Source: MFD04580-c1 sp963702995
Lineage (GTDB): Bacteria; Planctomycetota; Phycisphaerae; Tepidisphaerales; Tepidisphaeraceae
Reading direction: 5' to 3'
Assembly (NCBI GenBank): GCA_963702995.1
Contig: OY969783.1
Location: 6,448,001-6,512,000, forward strand
DNA: 64,000 nucleotides
Shown here: positions 16,344 to 26,413 of the stretch, in pieces
Position numbering within the stretch: position 1 is the first letter of the stretch
Layout of the letters: the number at the start of each line of letters is the position of its first letter
Translations under genes and position numbers: made by a program
The notes under the pieces: generated by a model
What the model was told of the DNA's origin: nothing
What the model saw: only the letters and a program-made list of their open reading frames with translations
Database searches by the model: none

Positions 16344-17818
16344 GACTCACCTCCCTTTCCGGAGAGTTGGGGCAACGCATTCATGGCCGCCGGTCGGGTC
16401 GCCGGTGCGGCCGCCGGCGACTTGGCGGGCACGGCGCCCGGGGCCGCGCCCGGGGCGGGTGGCGTCACCGGTACGCCATCCTCGCTATCGACGCGAACGG
16501 GAAAGCCGGGCATGACGGCCATCTGCCCATCGGTGACGACTCGTTCGCCGCTGGCGACGCCGCTCCGAATGACGACCATGTCCCCCTGCCGCTGGCCGAG
16601 CTGCACCGGTCGCAACTCGGAGGTGGATTTGTCGGTCACCTCATACACGAACGGGCCCTTCTGCCCAACCTGGATCGCAGTGGCGGGCACGAGCACGGCG
16701 CCCTTCGCTTCGTCCAGCACCAGGCGGACGAAAACGAACTGGCCCGGCCAGAAGTGGCGGTCGCCGTTCTCGAGCGAGACGCGCAGTTTTACGGTGCCGC
16801 TGCCGTCCTGCACCGCGTTGTCGAGAAAGGTGAGCTGTCCGATCCGGGCCGACGGCGGGACGGCCGCCGTGCCGGAAGCGGGGTGCGGCGGGGTGATCGG
16901 CGCCATTGCGTCGCTCTTCGCGTCGGGCACGGGGCCCATTTGCGAGGCTGACGCGGGGCGTGTCGAAGCGCCCGGCGAAGGGGGGATGGCAAGCTCCGTC
17001 CCGCCGTCGCCGGGAGTCCAGACGAACGCCTTCAGCGCCTGCCGCGCCATGTTGGAGCGAACGGCGGCCAAATCGTTCTCGGTGATCGTGAAGTCGGCGT
17101 AGATCGGGTCCTGCCGCTGGATGACCAGGAGCGTCCCTTCGTTTTCCTTGACGACGTTGCCAACATCGACCAACCGCTGGCCGGTGCGGCCGTCGATCGG
17201 GCTGCGGATCTCGCAATACTCAAGGTTCAGCCTGGCGATCTCGGCGGCCGCCTCGTTGGCGGCGACCAGCGCCTCGTTGACGGCGACGGCGCTTTTCTTC
17301 GCGTCAAAATCCTGCGGGCTGGTCGCCTTGATGCCAACGAGGCTCTGGGCGCGGGCAAACTCGAGTTTCGCCAGGTCAAGCTGGGCGCGGTTCTGAGCGA
17401 GGACGGCTTCGACTTGTTTGAGGGCCGCCTCGAAGGGGCGACGATCGATCTCAACCAGCAGGTCCCCTTTTTTGACCTCGCTCCCCTCAATGAAATGAAC
17501 GTCGGTGATCCGTCCGGCAACACGGGGGACGATCATCACGATCTCTCGTGCCGCGCACTTGCCGATCTCATCGAGATAGACCGGCACGTCACGTTGCGTC
17601 GCTTTGACGACCGCCACGGCGGCCGGCGGGAACGACGGCATGCCCGCTCCCTTGCTGGCGGCGTTGTCGCAGCCGGCCGACGCGACGAAAGCAGCCCCGA
17701 CAGCGGCCGCCGCCAGGATCGCGCTCGCCGCCCGGCGGCCGCCCGCGCGTCCGATGGTGGGTGATTGTTTTTGATCCGCTGTGTGCTTGAGGGTCGGGTG
17801 AGGGAGAATCTGACTCAT
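16340..17818 (-). CDS. RND efflux periplasmic adaptor (membrane fusion protein)
   Basis: A 492-residue adaptor linking the RND permease to an outer-membrane channel. A hydrophobic segment ends in ASAGC (Cys 50), a probable lipoprotein site as in AcrA. The lipoyl/hairpin region shows GRITDVHFIEGSEVKKGDLLVEID and paired coiled-coil segments, followed by EIRSPIDGRTGQ. Between about residues 266 and 325 there is a Pro/Ala/Ser-rich insertion (bases 17020-16845) that ordinary AcrA-type adaptors lack, placed within the beta-barrel region. The C-terminal part (VLVPATAIQVGQKGPFVYEV) is standard. First structural gene of the efflux pair; the regulator is 144 bases upstream in the same direction. Confidence 0.92.
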   Translation of the reverse strand: MSQILPHPTLKHTADQKQSPTIGRAGGRRAASAILAAAAVGAAFVASAGCDNAASKGAGMPSFPPAAVAVVKATQRDVPVYLDEIGKCAAREIVMIVPRVAGRITDVHFIEGSEVKKGDLLVEIDRRPFEAALKQVEAVLAQNRAQLDLAKLEFARAQSLVGIKATSPQDFDAKKSAVAVNEALVAANEAAAEIARLNLEYCEIRSPIDGRTGQRLVDVGNVVKENEGTLLVIQRQDPIYADFTITENDLAAVRSNMARQALKAFVWTPGDGGTELAIPPSPGASTRPASASQMGPVPDAKSDAMAPITPPHPASGTAAVPPSARIGQLTFLDNAVQDGSGTVKLRVSLENGDRHFWPGQFVFVRLVLDEAKGAVLVPATAIQVGQKGPFVYEVTDKSTSELRPVQLGQRQGDMVVIRSGVASGERVVTDGQMAVMPGFPVRVDSEDGVPVTPPAPGAAPGAVPAKSPAAAPATRPAAMNALPQLSGKGGES

Positions 17819-17962
17819 GGTTCACCAATTACTGTTGATCAGGGATCAGGCTTTCCGGCCGCTTTTTTTGACGCGACTCGCCGTCGTCGGCGAACGAAGC
17901 AAGCGATTCAGGAGAGCAACGCGAACCAGGGGAGCCGTCGTCGGGTGGACGGTCGCCATCGT

Positions 17963-18556
17963 TCAACACTGATTAATCGAATCGAGGGTCAGCGCAACGA
18001 CATCTTTGACCTCATTGATGTCCGGCGCAGTCGTGCCCAGAAGATGCAAGCCCCCCAGCACACTCAGGAGATATCGGGCCACAGCCCGGGTCGAGCGGGT
18101 GCCGTGCAATTCGCCTGCCTGCCGTGCCCGCTCGACGGCCGCGGCGATCAGGGTCTCGTGACGCTGATGAAACTTGCGCAGCCACCGGGCCACTTCGGCG
18201 TCGTGGGGCGCAACCTCCATCGCCGCCTTGGCAGCCAGGCACCCGCGGCGGCCGGCGTCCCCGGTGCAGCCCAGTGCGGCCGCCGTGAACCAATCCACGA
18301 TGGCCTGCCGCGGCGACCCGGGCCGCTCCAGCGCAAGCCCCAAAGCGTCCAAGCCGATCCGTTCGTACTCATCCAGCGCGGCGAGGAATAACTGCCGCTT
18401 GTCCCCGAAGGTGCCGTAAAGGCTGCCGCGGTTCAGCTTCATCTCGGACAACAGGTCGCTGACCGACGTGGCCCCGTAGCCGTTCTCCCAGAAGGCCTCC
18501 ATGGCCTCGCGAGTCGCCTGACCGGGATCGAATTCTTTGGGGCGGGCCATCAGCAT
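17963..18556 (-). CDS. TetR-family repressor of the efflux operon
   Basis: A 197-residue regulator. Residues about 10-58 form the TetR HTH (A-F-W-E-N-G-Y-x-A-T-S-V-S-D-L, then LNRGSLYGTFGDKRQLF). The remainder, with GCLAAKAAMEV, resembles the ligand-binding half of the AcrR/NemR/YxaF-like branch; the Cys in RRGCLAAKA is at a position used for thiol or electrophile sensing in some relatives, but this is only a resemblance. It lies directly upstream of the MFP-RND pair on the same strand, which suggests local control and possibly self-repression. ATG 18550 (MARPKEF) is an equally good start. No clear palindromic operator was identified. Confidence 0.9.
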   Translation of the reverse strand: MLMARPKEFDPGQATREAMEAFWENGYGATSVSDLLSEMKLNRGSLYGTFGDKRQLFLAALDEYERIGLDALGLALERPGSPRQAIVDWFTAAALGCTGDAGRRGCLAAKAAMEVAPHDAEVARWLRKFHQRHETLIAAAVERARQAGELHGTRSTRAVARYLLSVLGGLHLLGTTAPDINEVKDVVALTLDSINQC

Positions 18557-18737
18557 TCCTTGAAACCGCGGCCGACCGCGAACGGAGAAGCGGTCGGGCG
18601 AGCAACAGTAGTCATTCTTGAATGCCCGGTCAATAACTCGGACCTATTCGCCCAATTTCGTTGGTGGAATGAAGAGTGGACATGATCGGCCTCACGATCC
18701 CCGCGTCAACGCGCTGGCGCGGCGGATCGAGCAAAAA

Positions 18738-18764
18738 ATGGGGAGAGGGTGCCCCCATCCTTTT
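18738..18764 (+). terminator. Hairpin followed by a short T run upstream of the CLC gene
   Basis: ATGGGG (18738-18743) pairs with CCCCAT (18753-18758), followed by CCTTTT. It lies 38 bases before the CLC start and could be a leader attenuator or a terminator of unknown upstream transcription. No recognisable fluoride (crcB) riboswitch core precedes it. Confidence 0.35.
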
Positions 18765-18795
18765 GTCGGCCCATGCTTCCCTGTAAAAGGCGAGG

Positions 18796-20205
18796 ATGCC
18801 TCTCCGTTGGAACCCACGCGAGCACCTGCGGCTCGGCGCTTATGTCGTGAAGTGGGTGGCCATCGCGGCTCCGACCGGAGCGGTCATCGGCTCGGCGGTC
18901 GCCCTGTTCCTCTGGCTGCTCGATCAGGCGACCAGCGCCCGATGGGCGACCGGCGGCCCGCGCGGGCTGCCGTGGCTCCTGTACCTCCTACCGGTCGGCG
19001 GGGTTTTGGTCGGGCTGCTGTATCACCTGCTCGGAAAAACGGTGGAGGGGGGAAACAATTTGATCATCGAGCAGATCCACGAGCCGGGCGGTGGCGTCCC
19101 GGCCCGGATGGCGCCGCTGGTCCTGATTGGCACCCTCCTGACGCATCTTTTCGGCGGGTCGGCCGGGCGGGAAGGGACGGCGGTTCAGATGGGCGGCAGC
19201 CTCGCCGGCGAGATCGGCCGCCGGCTCGGGCTGGGCCGGAACGACACGCGGACGCTGCTGATGGCGGGCGTCGCCGCCGGCTTCGGCGCGGTCTTCGGCA
19301 CCCCGCTTACCGGCGCGATCTTCGCGGCCGAGGTCCTGTCGATCGGCGTCATTCGTTTCCAGGCGATCATCCCCTGCCTCATCGCCAGCATCGTCGGCGA
19401 CGGCGCGACAACCGCCTGGGGGATTCGCCATACGGCGTACACGATCGGCGTGATCCACCCGCCGGTCCGCTCGGGCGACCCGCCGGGCATGCTGAACGCG
19501 GCGCTGCTGGGAAAGATCGCCATCGCGTCGATCGGGTTTGGCCTGGCGAGCGTCCTATTCGCCGAGTTGACGCACACCGTGTCGGCGCTGGCGAAACGGG
19601 CGATCCGGCGGCCGGTGCTTCGCCCCGCGGCCGGCGGGTTGGTCGTCATCGCCCTGGCTCTGCTCATCGGCCCGGACTACCTCGGCCTGGGCGTTCGGGC
19701 CGACCCGAACCACCCGGGGCAGGTGAGCATCCTCTCCTGCTTCCAGCCGGGCGGGGCGACGGCCCTGAGCTGGGGGTGGAAGATCCTCTTCACGGCCGTC
19801 ACCGTCGGCAGCGGCTTCAAAGGGGGCGAGGTCACGCCTCTCTTTTTCGTCGGGGCGGCGCTGGGCAACGCGATGTCGCGGCTGCTCGGCGTCCCCCCGG
19901 AGCAAACCGGGCTCTTCGCCGCCGCGGGGTTCGTCGCCGTCTTCGCCGGCGCGACCAACACGCCGCTGGCCTGCACGATCATGGGGTTGGAATTGTTCGC
20001 GGGGAACCAGCCCGATGCGATGAACGGAGGGCTGGTCATCTACCTTGCGGTCGCGTGCTTTGTCGCCTACCTGTTCAGCGGCCACTCAGGGATCTATCTC
20101 TCCCAGCGGATCACCCACGGTAAGCCGGTCAACGACATGCTCTCCACGAATTCTTCCCTGCGAACCCTCCGCGACAAGCGACGAAGCTTTTTCCGGAAAT
20201 CATAG
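18796..20205 (+). CDS. CLC-family antiporter, probably fluoride type (CLC-F)
   Basis: A 469-residue CLC protein with ten or more hydrophobic segments. The gating-glutamate motif reads GREGT (residues about 125-129) rather than the GREGP of chloride transporters, and the later pore motif reads GSGFKGGEVTPLFFVG (about 337-352) rather than G-x-F-A-P. From family knowledge, GREGT and a Thr in the second motif mark the CLC-F branch, fluoride/proton antiporters that remove toxic fluoride. The GGNNLIIEQIHEP stretch sits where the chloride-type Ser motif would be. ATG 18796 follows AAGGCGAGG. It is a single gene and the downstream 271 bases hold a dispersed repeat. A chloride-transporting role cannot be excluded. 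Confidence 0.8.
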   Translation: MPLRWNPREHLRLGAYVVKWVAIAAPTGAVIGSAVALFLWLLDQATSARWATGGPRGLPWLLYLLPVGGVLVGLLYHLLGKTVEGGNNLIIEQIHEPGGGVPARMAPLVLIGTLLTHLFGGSAGREGTAVQMGGSLAGEIGRRLGLGRNDTRTLLMAGVAAGFGAVFGTPLTGAIFAAEVLSIGVIRFQAIIPCLIASIVGDGATTAWGIRHTAYTIGVIHPPVRSGDPPGMLNAALLGKIAIASIGFGLASVLFAELTHTVSALAKRAIRRPVLRPAAGGLVVIALALLIGPDYLGLGVRADPNHPGQVSILSCFQPGGATALSWGWKILFTAVTVGSGFKGGEVTPLFFVGAALGNAMSRLLGVPPEQTGLFAAAGFVAVFAGATNTPLACTIMGLELFAGNQPDAMNGGLVIYLAVACFVAYLFSGHSGIYLSQRITHGKPVNDMLSTNSSLRTLRDKRRSFFRKS

Positions 20206-20263
20206 GGCATGCATTGCGCAACGCGCCTGCCCGATCATCCTGCGATGAAGCAATAGTGGACCC

Positions 20264-20377
20264 TTCCAGGCAAGGTTACGAGTGCGCGTCGATAGGATCG
20301 GACGTGCCGCCGGTGCCCTTAGCCGGCGGGCCCTGTGTGTGTTCGGCGACAGCGCCGGTGAGGGCGCCGGCGGCACT
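20264..20377. repeat. Dispersed GC-rich repeat of about 113 bp, copy A
   Basis: Runs from TTCCAGGCAAGGTTACG to CCGGCGGCACT. Its inner part has inverted arms, GTGCCGCCGGTGCCC (20304-20318) and GGGCGCCGGCGGCAC (20362-20376), with one mismatch. The same order of blocks recurs at 24683-24795, and the arms alone recur at 49540-49610. It fills most of the gap between the CLC gene and the convergent sulfatase. Confidence 0.8.
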
Positions 20378-20476
20378 GTGGGTGCGGCGCACCCTGCGAT
20401 CGGTAAGCACCCGCCCTTCCAAAGAGCGCCAGGCGGCGGCACGCGTACGTCGCAGTGCGTGCCTTACAGCTGCAAC

Positions 20477-22250
20477 TTAGTCGGTGTTCTTGCCTCCGGC
20501 GACTGGGTATGGCTTGACGTTCGTACGCAGGGCCCATGCTTCCCACTTTTCGGCCAGCGCGGTCACACGCTCGGGGTGAATCGTCGCCAGATCGCGCAGC
20601 TCGGTACGGTCGGTTGCTATGTCGTAAAGCTCCCATGGGCCGTTGCGGCCGACGCGGACGAGCTTCCAGTCGCCCTGTCGGACGGCCGCGTTCCCTTCGT
20701 GCTCCCAGTAGAGAAAGCGGTCGGGCTTTCCGACAGGCGCCGAACCAGTCAGCAGGGGCACCAGGCTTACCCCTTCCATCGGTGTGATGTCATGGCCCTG
20801 GAATGTCTGTGGGTAGTCAGCCCCGCTGACCGCGGCGCAGGTGGTCATGATGTCGATCAGGTGGGACGGGTGGCTGACCCAGCGGGCCGCTTCGCCACTT
20901 CCTGATGACGGCGGCCGAATCGTCGCCGGCCACGCGGCGATGCACGGCGTCGCGATGCCCCCCTCGTGGTCGTAATGCTTGTACAGACGCCACGGAGTGT
21001 TGGAGGCGTTGGCCCACCCCGAGCCGTAGCTGAGGAACGAGCCGGGGCCGCCCATGCGCAAGCTCGTCCCCTCCATAGAGCCTGTTCGGCAGGGCTTGCG
21101 TGCCCTGGTTGATGCCGGTGCCCGGCCGCGGGCTCGGCGTCGGCTTCATCTCAAAACCGAACGGCTCCCACTCGGCGCAGGCGCCGTTATCGCTGAGGAA
21201 GAGGATGAGCGTGTTGTCGATCTGGCCGCTCTGGCGGACATTCTCAATCAGGCGGCCGATGTTCCGGTCCATGCCCGTCACCATGCCGGCATAGACCGCC
21301 ATCCGCTGCGCCAGGTCAGCGCGCCGATCCGCGGAGAGCGAATCCCACGCCGGGTTGCGGTGGTCGGATGTGTTGGAGCCCATCCTGTCGGCGACGTCGC
21401 CAAGCGGGATCCTGCTGCGTGGGGTCAGGGTCGTAGCGTTGGGGACGAGGCCGAGCTTCTTCTGTCGCTCCAGGCGCTGGCCGCGGATCGCGTCCCACCC
21501 CTGTGCGTAGAGCTGGGGATAGCCGGCCATGTCCTCCGGCCGCGATTGGACGGGGAAGTGCGCGGCCTGGTAGGCGACGTAGAGCAGCCAGGGCGAGCCG
21601 GACTTTTTCATCTCGCCGAGGAAATCGATCGCATGGTCGGTGATAGCATCGGTTGCGAAGAACGTCCCCGGTGCGTACGCCCGCTGGGGCCTGCCCACAG
21701 GCAGCCGCGTCATCATCCGTGGCTCCCAGGAGTCAACGGCGTAGCCGCTGACAAAGCCATAAAAGTCATCGAAGCCGCGCGACGTGGGGAGTTCGCGGTC
21801 GCCCACGTGCCATTTGCCGACGGCCGCCGTTCTGTAGCCGGCGGATTTGACGACCTGCCCGATCGTCACGCACCGCTCGTTCAGCGCGCCGCGATAGCCG
21901 GGGAACTGCTCCCCCTGATCCCCCGCGCCGGGGAAGTTGGCGCCCTGGTCGGACGTCATCAGCCCGACGCCTGCCTGGTGCGGATAGAGCCCCGTCAAGA
22001 GGCACGCCCGCGAGGGGCAGCAACGAGCGCAGTTATAGAACTGGGTGAACCGAACGCCGCCGGCCGCCAGCGCGTCGAGGTTGGGGGTGCGGATCTCGCC
22101 GCCGTAGCAGCCGAGGTCCGAAAAGCCGACATCATCGGCCAGGATAATCAGAATGTTGGGTTTGGGGGGTGAGCCGGCGCAGAACGCCGGCCGCCCAAGC
22201 CAGGGCGAGATGAGCAGCCAGCCGGCGAGCAGGAGAGTAATTCTCTTCAT
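20477..22250 (-). CDS. Exported arylsulfatase (frameshifted)
   Basis: A sulfatase of about 590 residues with a signal peptide (residues 1-24, LLAGWLLISPWLGRPAFCAG). PNILIILADDVGFSDLGCYG supplies the metal-binding Asp pair. The active-site motif CCPSRACLLTG carries the Cys (C-x-P-x-R) that is converted to formylglycine. GKWHVG, a late SDNG block and a HEGGIATP segment complete the fold. The frame changes near 21070 within a GGGG run; removing one G joins RLYGG to TSLRMGGPGSFLSYG. It should hydrolyse sulfate esters in the periplasm or outside; it resembles AtsA-type arylsulfatases, with no substrate prediction. It converges with the CLC gene across a repeat. Confidence 0.9.
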
Positions 22251-22397
22251 GGGCGACCGATCATAAACCAAGACGGGCGGCGCTGGGCTCCCCCACTGAA
22301 CCGCGCGAACGTTTGGGGGGGAGGGGCGGTATGAAGAATCGAAGCAACTGGACTCATTTCGCGCCCTTTGCCCTCTTCGCGGCTCGGTCTAAGGCTT

Positions 22398-24657
22398 ATG
22401 GACAACCTTCCCTGTCAGATTCGGCGCTTCGGTCGAGGGGTCGTCGCGGCACTCGTGGCGGCGATTGCCTCGATCGCAACGGTCCGTCCTGCGGCGGCCG
22501 CTGATGCGACATCCGAAGTCTCGTTCCGAAACGACGTGATGGCTGTGCTCGCCAAGGGGGGCTGCAGCGCCGGCGCATGCCACGGGAACAAGAGCGGCAA
22601 GGGGGGCTTCAAGCTGTCGCTTCGGGGCCAAGACCCGCTGGTCGATTTCGATACGCTCACCCGCGACCTCTTCGCCCGGCGCACGAATCCGATCGAGCCG
22701 GACAAGAGCCTCATCCTGCTAAAGGCGACAGCGCAGGTCCCGCACGAGGGGGGCAAGCGGTTCGGGACAGAATCGGAGGAGTTCCGCATTCTTCGGGCGT
22801 GGATCGCCGGCGGGACGCGCCCGATGGGCCGCGGACGCCATCGCTTCAGCGGCTCGTGGTGACTCCTTCGGAGAAAGTGCTGCTTGAGCCGGCCGATCGA
22901 GCACAGATCCACGCCGTCGCGCAGTTCTCTGACGGCTCAAAGCGGGACGTGTCGCGTCTGGCGGTCTACGAGCAATCGCAGGACCTTGCCGAACTTTCGC
23001 TGGACGGCGGGGTGGTTCGCAAGCGCATGGGGGAAGAGGCGGTCCTGGTCCGCTACCTTCAGTGCCAGGAGGTGGTGCGGCTGACGTTCGTCCCGGCCCG
23101 ATCGGATTTCACATGGCGGCCGCTGGCGTCCAACAACTTCATTGACGATCAGATCTTCGCCAAGCTCAAGACGCTGCGGATGAACCCCTCGGCGCCGGGC
23201 GGCGATACGCAGTACGTCCGGCGCGCATACCTCGATCTGTGCGGCATGCTCCCGACCGCCGACGAAGCCCGGGCGTTCATCAACGACCCGAGCCCGGACA
23301 AGCGCGCTCGCCTGGTGGACAGCCTCCTGGAGCGGCCGGAGTACGCCGATTACGCGACGGTCAAATGGTCCGACCTGCTCCGCAATGAAGAGCGGACGTT
23401 GGACCGGACCGGCGTTAAAGCGTTTCACGGCTGGATCCGCCAGAGCATCGTCGATAACAAGCCGCTCGATCAGTTCGTGAAGGAGCTCGTCTCGGCGCGG
23501 GGAGCACCTACCAGAACCCGCCGGCAAACTACTACCGGGCGCTGCGCGACCCGGTGACCCGCGGCGAATCGACCGCGCAGCTCTTCCTGGGGACGCGGCT
23601 GCAATGTGCCCAGTGCCACAACCATCCGTTCGACCGCTGGACGCAGGACGATTATTACAGTTGGGCCGATGTCTTCGGCCGCGTGGACTACAAGATCATC
23701 CGCAACGACCGGACGGACAAGAACGACTCGCACGAGTTCATCGGCGAGCAGATGGTCATCACCAAGACGTCGGGCGATGTGCTTGACCCCCGAACCGGCC
23801 TGCCGGTCAAGCCGCGCCTGCTGGGGACCGCGACGACGATCTCGGACGACGGGGACCGCCTCGACGCCCTCGCCAACTGGATCGTCAGCGACAAGAACCC
23901 CATGTTTGCCCGGACCATGGCGAACCGGATCTGGGCGCAGTTTATGGGTCGCGGCATCGTTGACCCGGTTGACGACTTTCGGGCCACCAATCCGCCGACC
24001 CACCCGGCGCTGCTGGACGCGCTGGCCAAAGAACTGGTCGAGCACCATTACGACGCGCGGTACCTGATCCGATTGATTATGGCGTCGCAGGTGTACGCGT
24101 TGTCGGCCGCCCCCGGGCCGACGAATCAGGACGACGAGATCAACTATTCCCACGCCGTCCCGCGCCGGCTGACGGCCGAGCAACTGCTCGATGCCGCCCA
24201 CCAAGTTGCCGGCGTCCCGACCACCTTCGCCGGTTACCCCGGGGGAACCCGGGCGGAGCAGATTATCGGCGTCCAGGCGGTTCGCCCGCGCGACCAGCGC
24301 CCCACGGCGGCCGATCAGTTCCTCGTCGCTTTCGGCAAGCCGCCGAGGTTGATCTCCTGCGACTGCGAACGCTCCAACGAGACGACGCTGAACCAGACAT
24401 TCCAACTTGTCAGCGGGCCGGAGATCTCCAACCTCCTGTCGGCGCCGGGGAACCGCATCGCGGCGCTGATGCGGAGCGGTGAGTCCGACGCCAGAGTCAT
24501 TGATGAGCTCTACTGGGCGGCCCTCAGCCGCTCGCCGACGCCGCGCGAGGCGACCCTGATGACCGAGCACGTCCGAACGGCCGGCGACCGGCGACAGGCG
24601 ATTGAAGATGTCGCCTGGGCGCTCTTGAACGCGAAGGAATTCGTACTGCGCTGGTGA
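22398..24657 (+). CDS. Planctomycete DUF1549/DUF1553 cytochrome-like protein (two frameshifts)
   Basis: About 752 residues in three frames. It begins with a signal peptide, then a segment with CSAGACHG (C-x4-CH) and KGGFKLSLRG that is typical of these proteins. After a break near 22828 (a CCC run where CCCC would restore the frame) comes a bacterial Ig-like domain (VVTPSEKVLLEP) and DUF1549 (IFAKLKTLRMNPS, RRAYLDLCGMLPT). After a second break near 23500-23555 comes RLQCAQCHNHPFDRWTQDDYY with a CxxCH heme-type motif, then DUF1553 to the end (LTAEQLLDAAHQVAG, WALLNAKEFVLRW). The biochemical role of this family is unknown. It is followed by a DUF1501 gene, the usual partner. Confidence 0.88.
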
Positions 24658-24682
24658 ACGGGCGCTGGTGATTTGCGGATCG

Positions 24683-24795
24683 TTCCAGGAAAGATTGCGC
24701 GGGCGCGGCGATATGATCCGCCGTGCCGCGGGTGCCCCCACCGGCGGGCTCTGTGTGCGGTCCGCAACACCGCCGGCGAGGGCACCGGCGGCACT
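24683..24795. repeat. Dispersed GC-rich repeat of about 113 bp, copy B
   Basis: Runs from TTCCAGGAAAGATTGCGC to CACCGGCGGCACT and follows copy A (20264) block for block. Arms GTGCCGCGGGTGCCC (24723-24737) and GGGCACCGGCGGCAC (24780-24794) pair with one mismatch. It starts 26 bases after the DUF1553 stop codon, inside the 268-base gap before the DUF1501 gene. Confidence 0.8.
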
Positions 24796-24925
24796 TATTC
24801 GCGGGCCGTACACCCTATTTCCGATGGAACGAGCCACCGCCGCTGGCGAACGAGAGGCCTTGAACGATCGCCGGCGAACGAACCGGCCACCCGTGTGGAC
24901 GGCCACGCTGCTTAGAGAACTGGAT

Positions 24926-26381
24926 ATGCGTCGAACCCCCAAGACCACCGCGTGCGATAGCTTCCTGGCGACGGCCCCGTCGCGCCGCAGCATCCTGAAG
25001 GTGGGGGGGATGGGCGTCCTCGGTCTGACGATGCCGGGCCTTCTCCGCGCGGCGGCCGCCCAGGAGGATCAGGCCAAGGCGCGGCCGGCGCTTTCAGCGT
25101 CGCCGGTCGTGGTGCCGGAGATACGGCCACGCGCCAAGTCGGTCATCTTCCTCTACCAGTTCGGCGGGCCGAGCCACCTCGACATGTTCGACATGAAGCC
25201 GGACGCCCCGGAAGGGATCCGCGGGCCGTATAAGCCCATCGTCGAGCAGCGCCGACGGCATTCAGGTGAGCGAACGGCTGCCAAGGGTGGCCCGCATCAT
25301 GGACAAGGTCACGCTCATTCGAAGCATGACCCACACCATGAGAAACCACAACTCGGCGTCGTACTACGCCCTGACCGGCCACGCACCGCCGGTGGACGAC
25401 ATTCGGCTCAAGGACTCGCTCGAGCTCTTTCCCGCGTACGGGTCGGTGGTTGACCGGCTCGCCCCTTCGTCGGGCGAGATGCCCACGTTCGTCTCCTACC
25501 CGCACGTGATGCGGGATGGTTCGGTCACGCCGGGCCAGCAGGCAAGCTTCCTCGGCAAGGCGCACGACCCGCTGTTCGTGCCGCAGGACCCCAACAGCCC
25601 CGATTTCCGGCTCCCGGAGCTGAGCCTTCCGGCCGAGCTGTCGGTGGGGCGGCTCCAGGAGCGGCGCGAGCTTCAGAAGATCATCGACGAGCAATCCCGC
25701 CTTCTCGATTACTCGGCCGCCGCCCGCGGGCTGGACGATTACTACGCGAAGGCGCTGGCGATGCTCAACTCAACACGGCTTCGCGACGCGTTCGATCTTT
25801 CCGATGAGCCGCAGGAGGTCCGGGATGCCTACGGCCGCCATACCTACGGGCAGGGGTGCCTCCTGGCGCGCCGGCTGGTCGAAGCGGGGGCGAAATTCGT
25901 CAGTGTCTACTTCTCCGACAACATCGGCGGGCAGAGCGTCACGGCTGGCGGCTGGGACACGCACGGCTTCAATAACACGCACATGTTCCCGATCGTCGAG
26001 AAGTATCACCTACCGATGACCGAACAGACGCTGCCGACCCTGCTGACCGACCTCGATAACCGAGGGTTGCTCGAGTCAACCCTGGTCATCTGGATGGGGG
26101 AATTCGGACGGACGCCGAAGATCAACGCCCAGGCCAGCCGCGACCACTGGCCCCAGTGCTATACGTCCCTTCTGGCGGGCGGCGGCGTCAAGCGCGGCTA
26201 TGTGTACGGCGCTTCCGACAAGACCGGTTCTTACCCCGCCCAGAACCCGGTCCGGCCGGACGATCTCGCGGCCACGATGTATCACCTGCTCGGGATCGAT
26301 TCAGCCACTGTCGTGCGCGGGCCAGGGAATCGGCCGGTGCAGATCTCCGATGGCAAGCCGGTCCTCGACGTGATCAGTTGA
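24926..26381 (+). CDS. Tat-exported DUF1501 protein (frameshifted)
   Basis: About 485 residues. The N-terminus has a twin-arginine type signal (SRRSILKVGGMGVLGLTMPG). The DUF1501 hallmarks are present: IFLYQFGGPSHLDMFDMKP, RSMTHTMRNHNSASYYALTG, GGWDTHG, VIWMGEFGRTPKIN followed by RDHWP. As I recall, DUF1501 is grouped with the alkaline phosphatase/sulfatase superfamily, which suggests a metal-dependent ester hydrolase, but the activity is not established. The frame changes once near 25250; adjusting one base yields ADGIQVSERLPRVARIMD, the expected sequence. It follows the DUF1549/DUF1553 gene with a repeat between, and its stop converges with that of the cytochrome-WD40 gene 32 bases away. 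Confidence 0.9.
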
Positions 26382-26413
26382 GCTGCGCCCGGGCGTGTCG
26401 TTTTGAGCCCCGC

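Noticed and set aside
14334..17102. A 922-residue open frame on the plus strand opposite the efflux genes
   Set aside because: It mirrors the intact RND and MFP genes, is rich in Arg/His/Asp as expected of antisense frames in high-GC DNA, and shows no domain.
18557..18795. Fluoride riboswitch upstream of the CLC gene
   Set aside because: The conserved aptamer segments could not be found; only a short hairpin is present.
18618..20123. A 501-residue plus-strand frame overlapping the CLC gene
   Set aside because: Out-of-frame, Arg/Gly-rich, while the CLC frame has all family motifs.
23470..24993. A 507-residue open frame on the minus strand
   Set aside because: Antisense to the DUF1553 part, Arg-rich, no recognised features.
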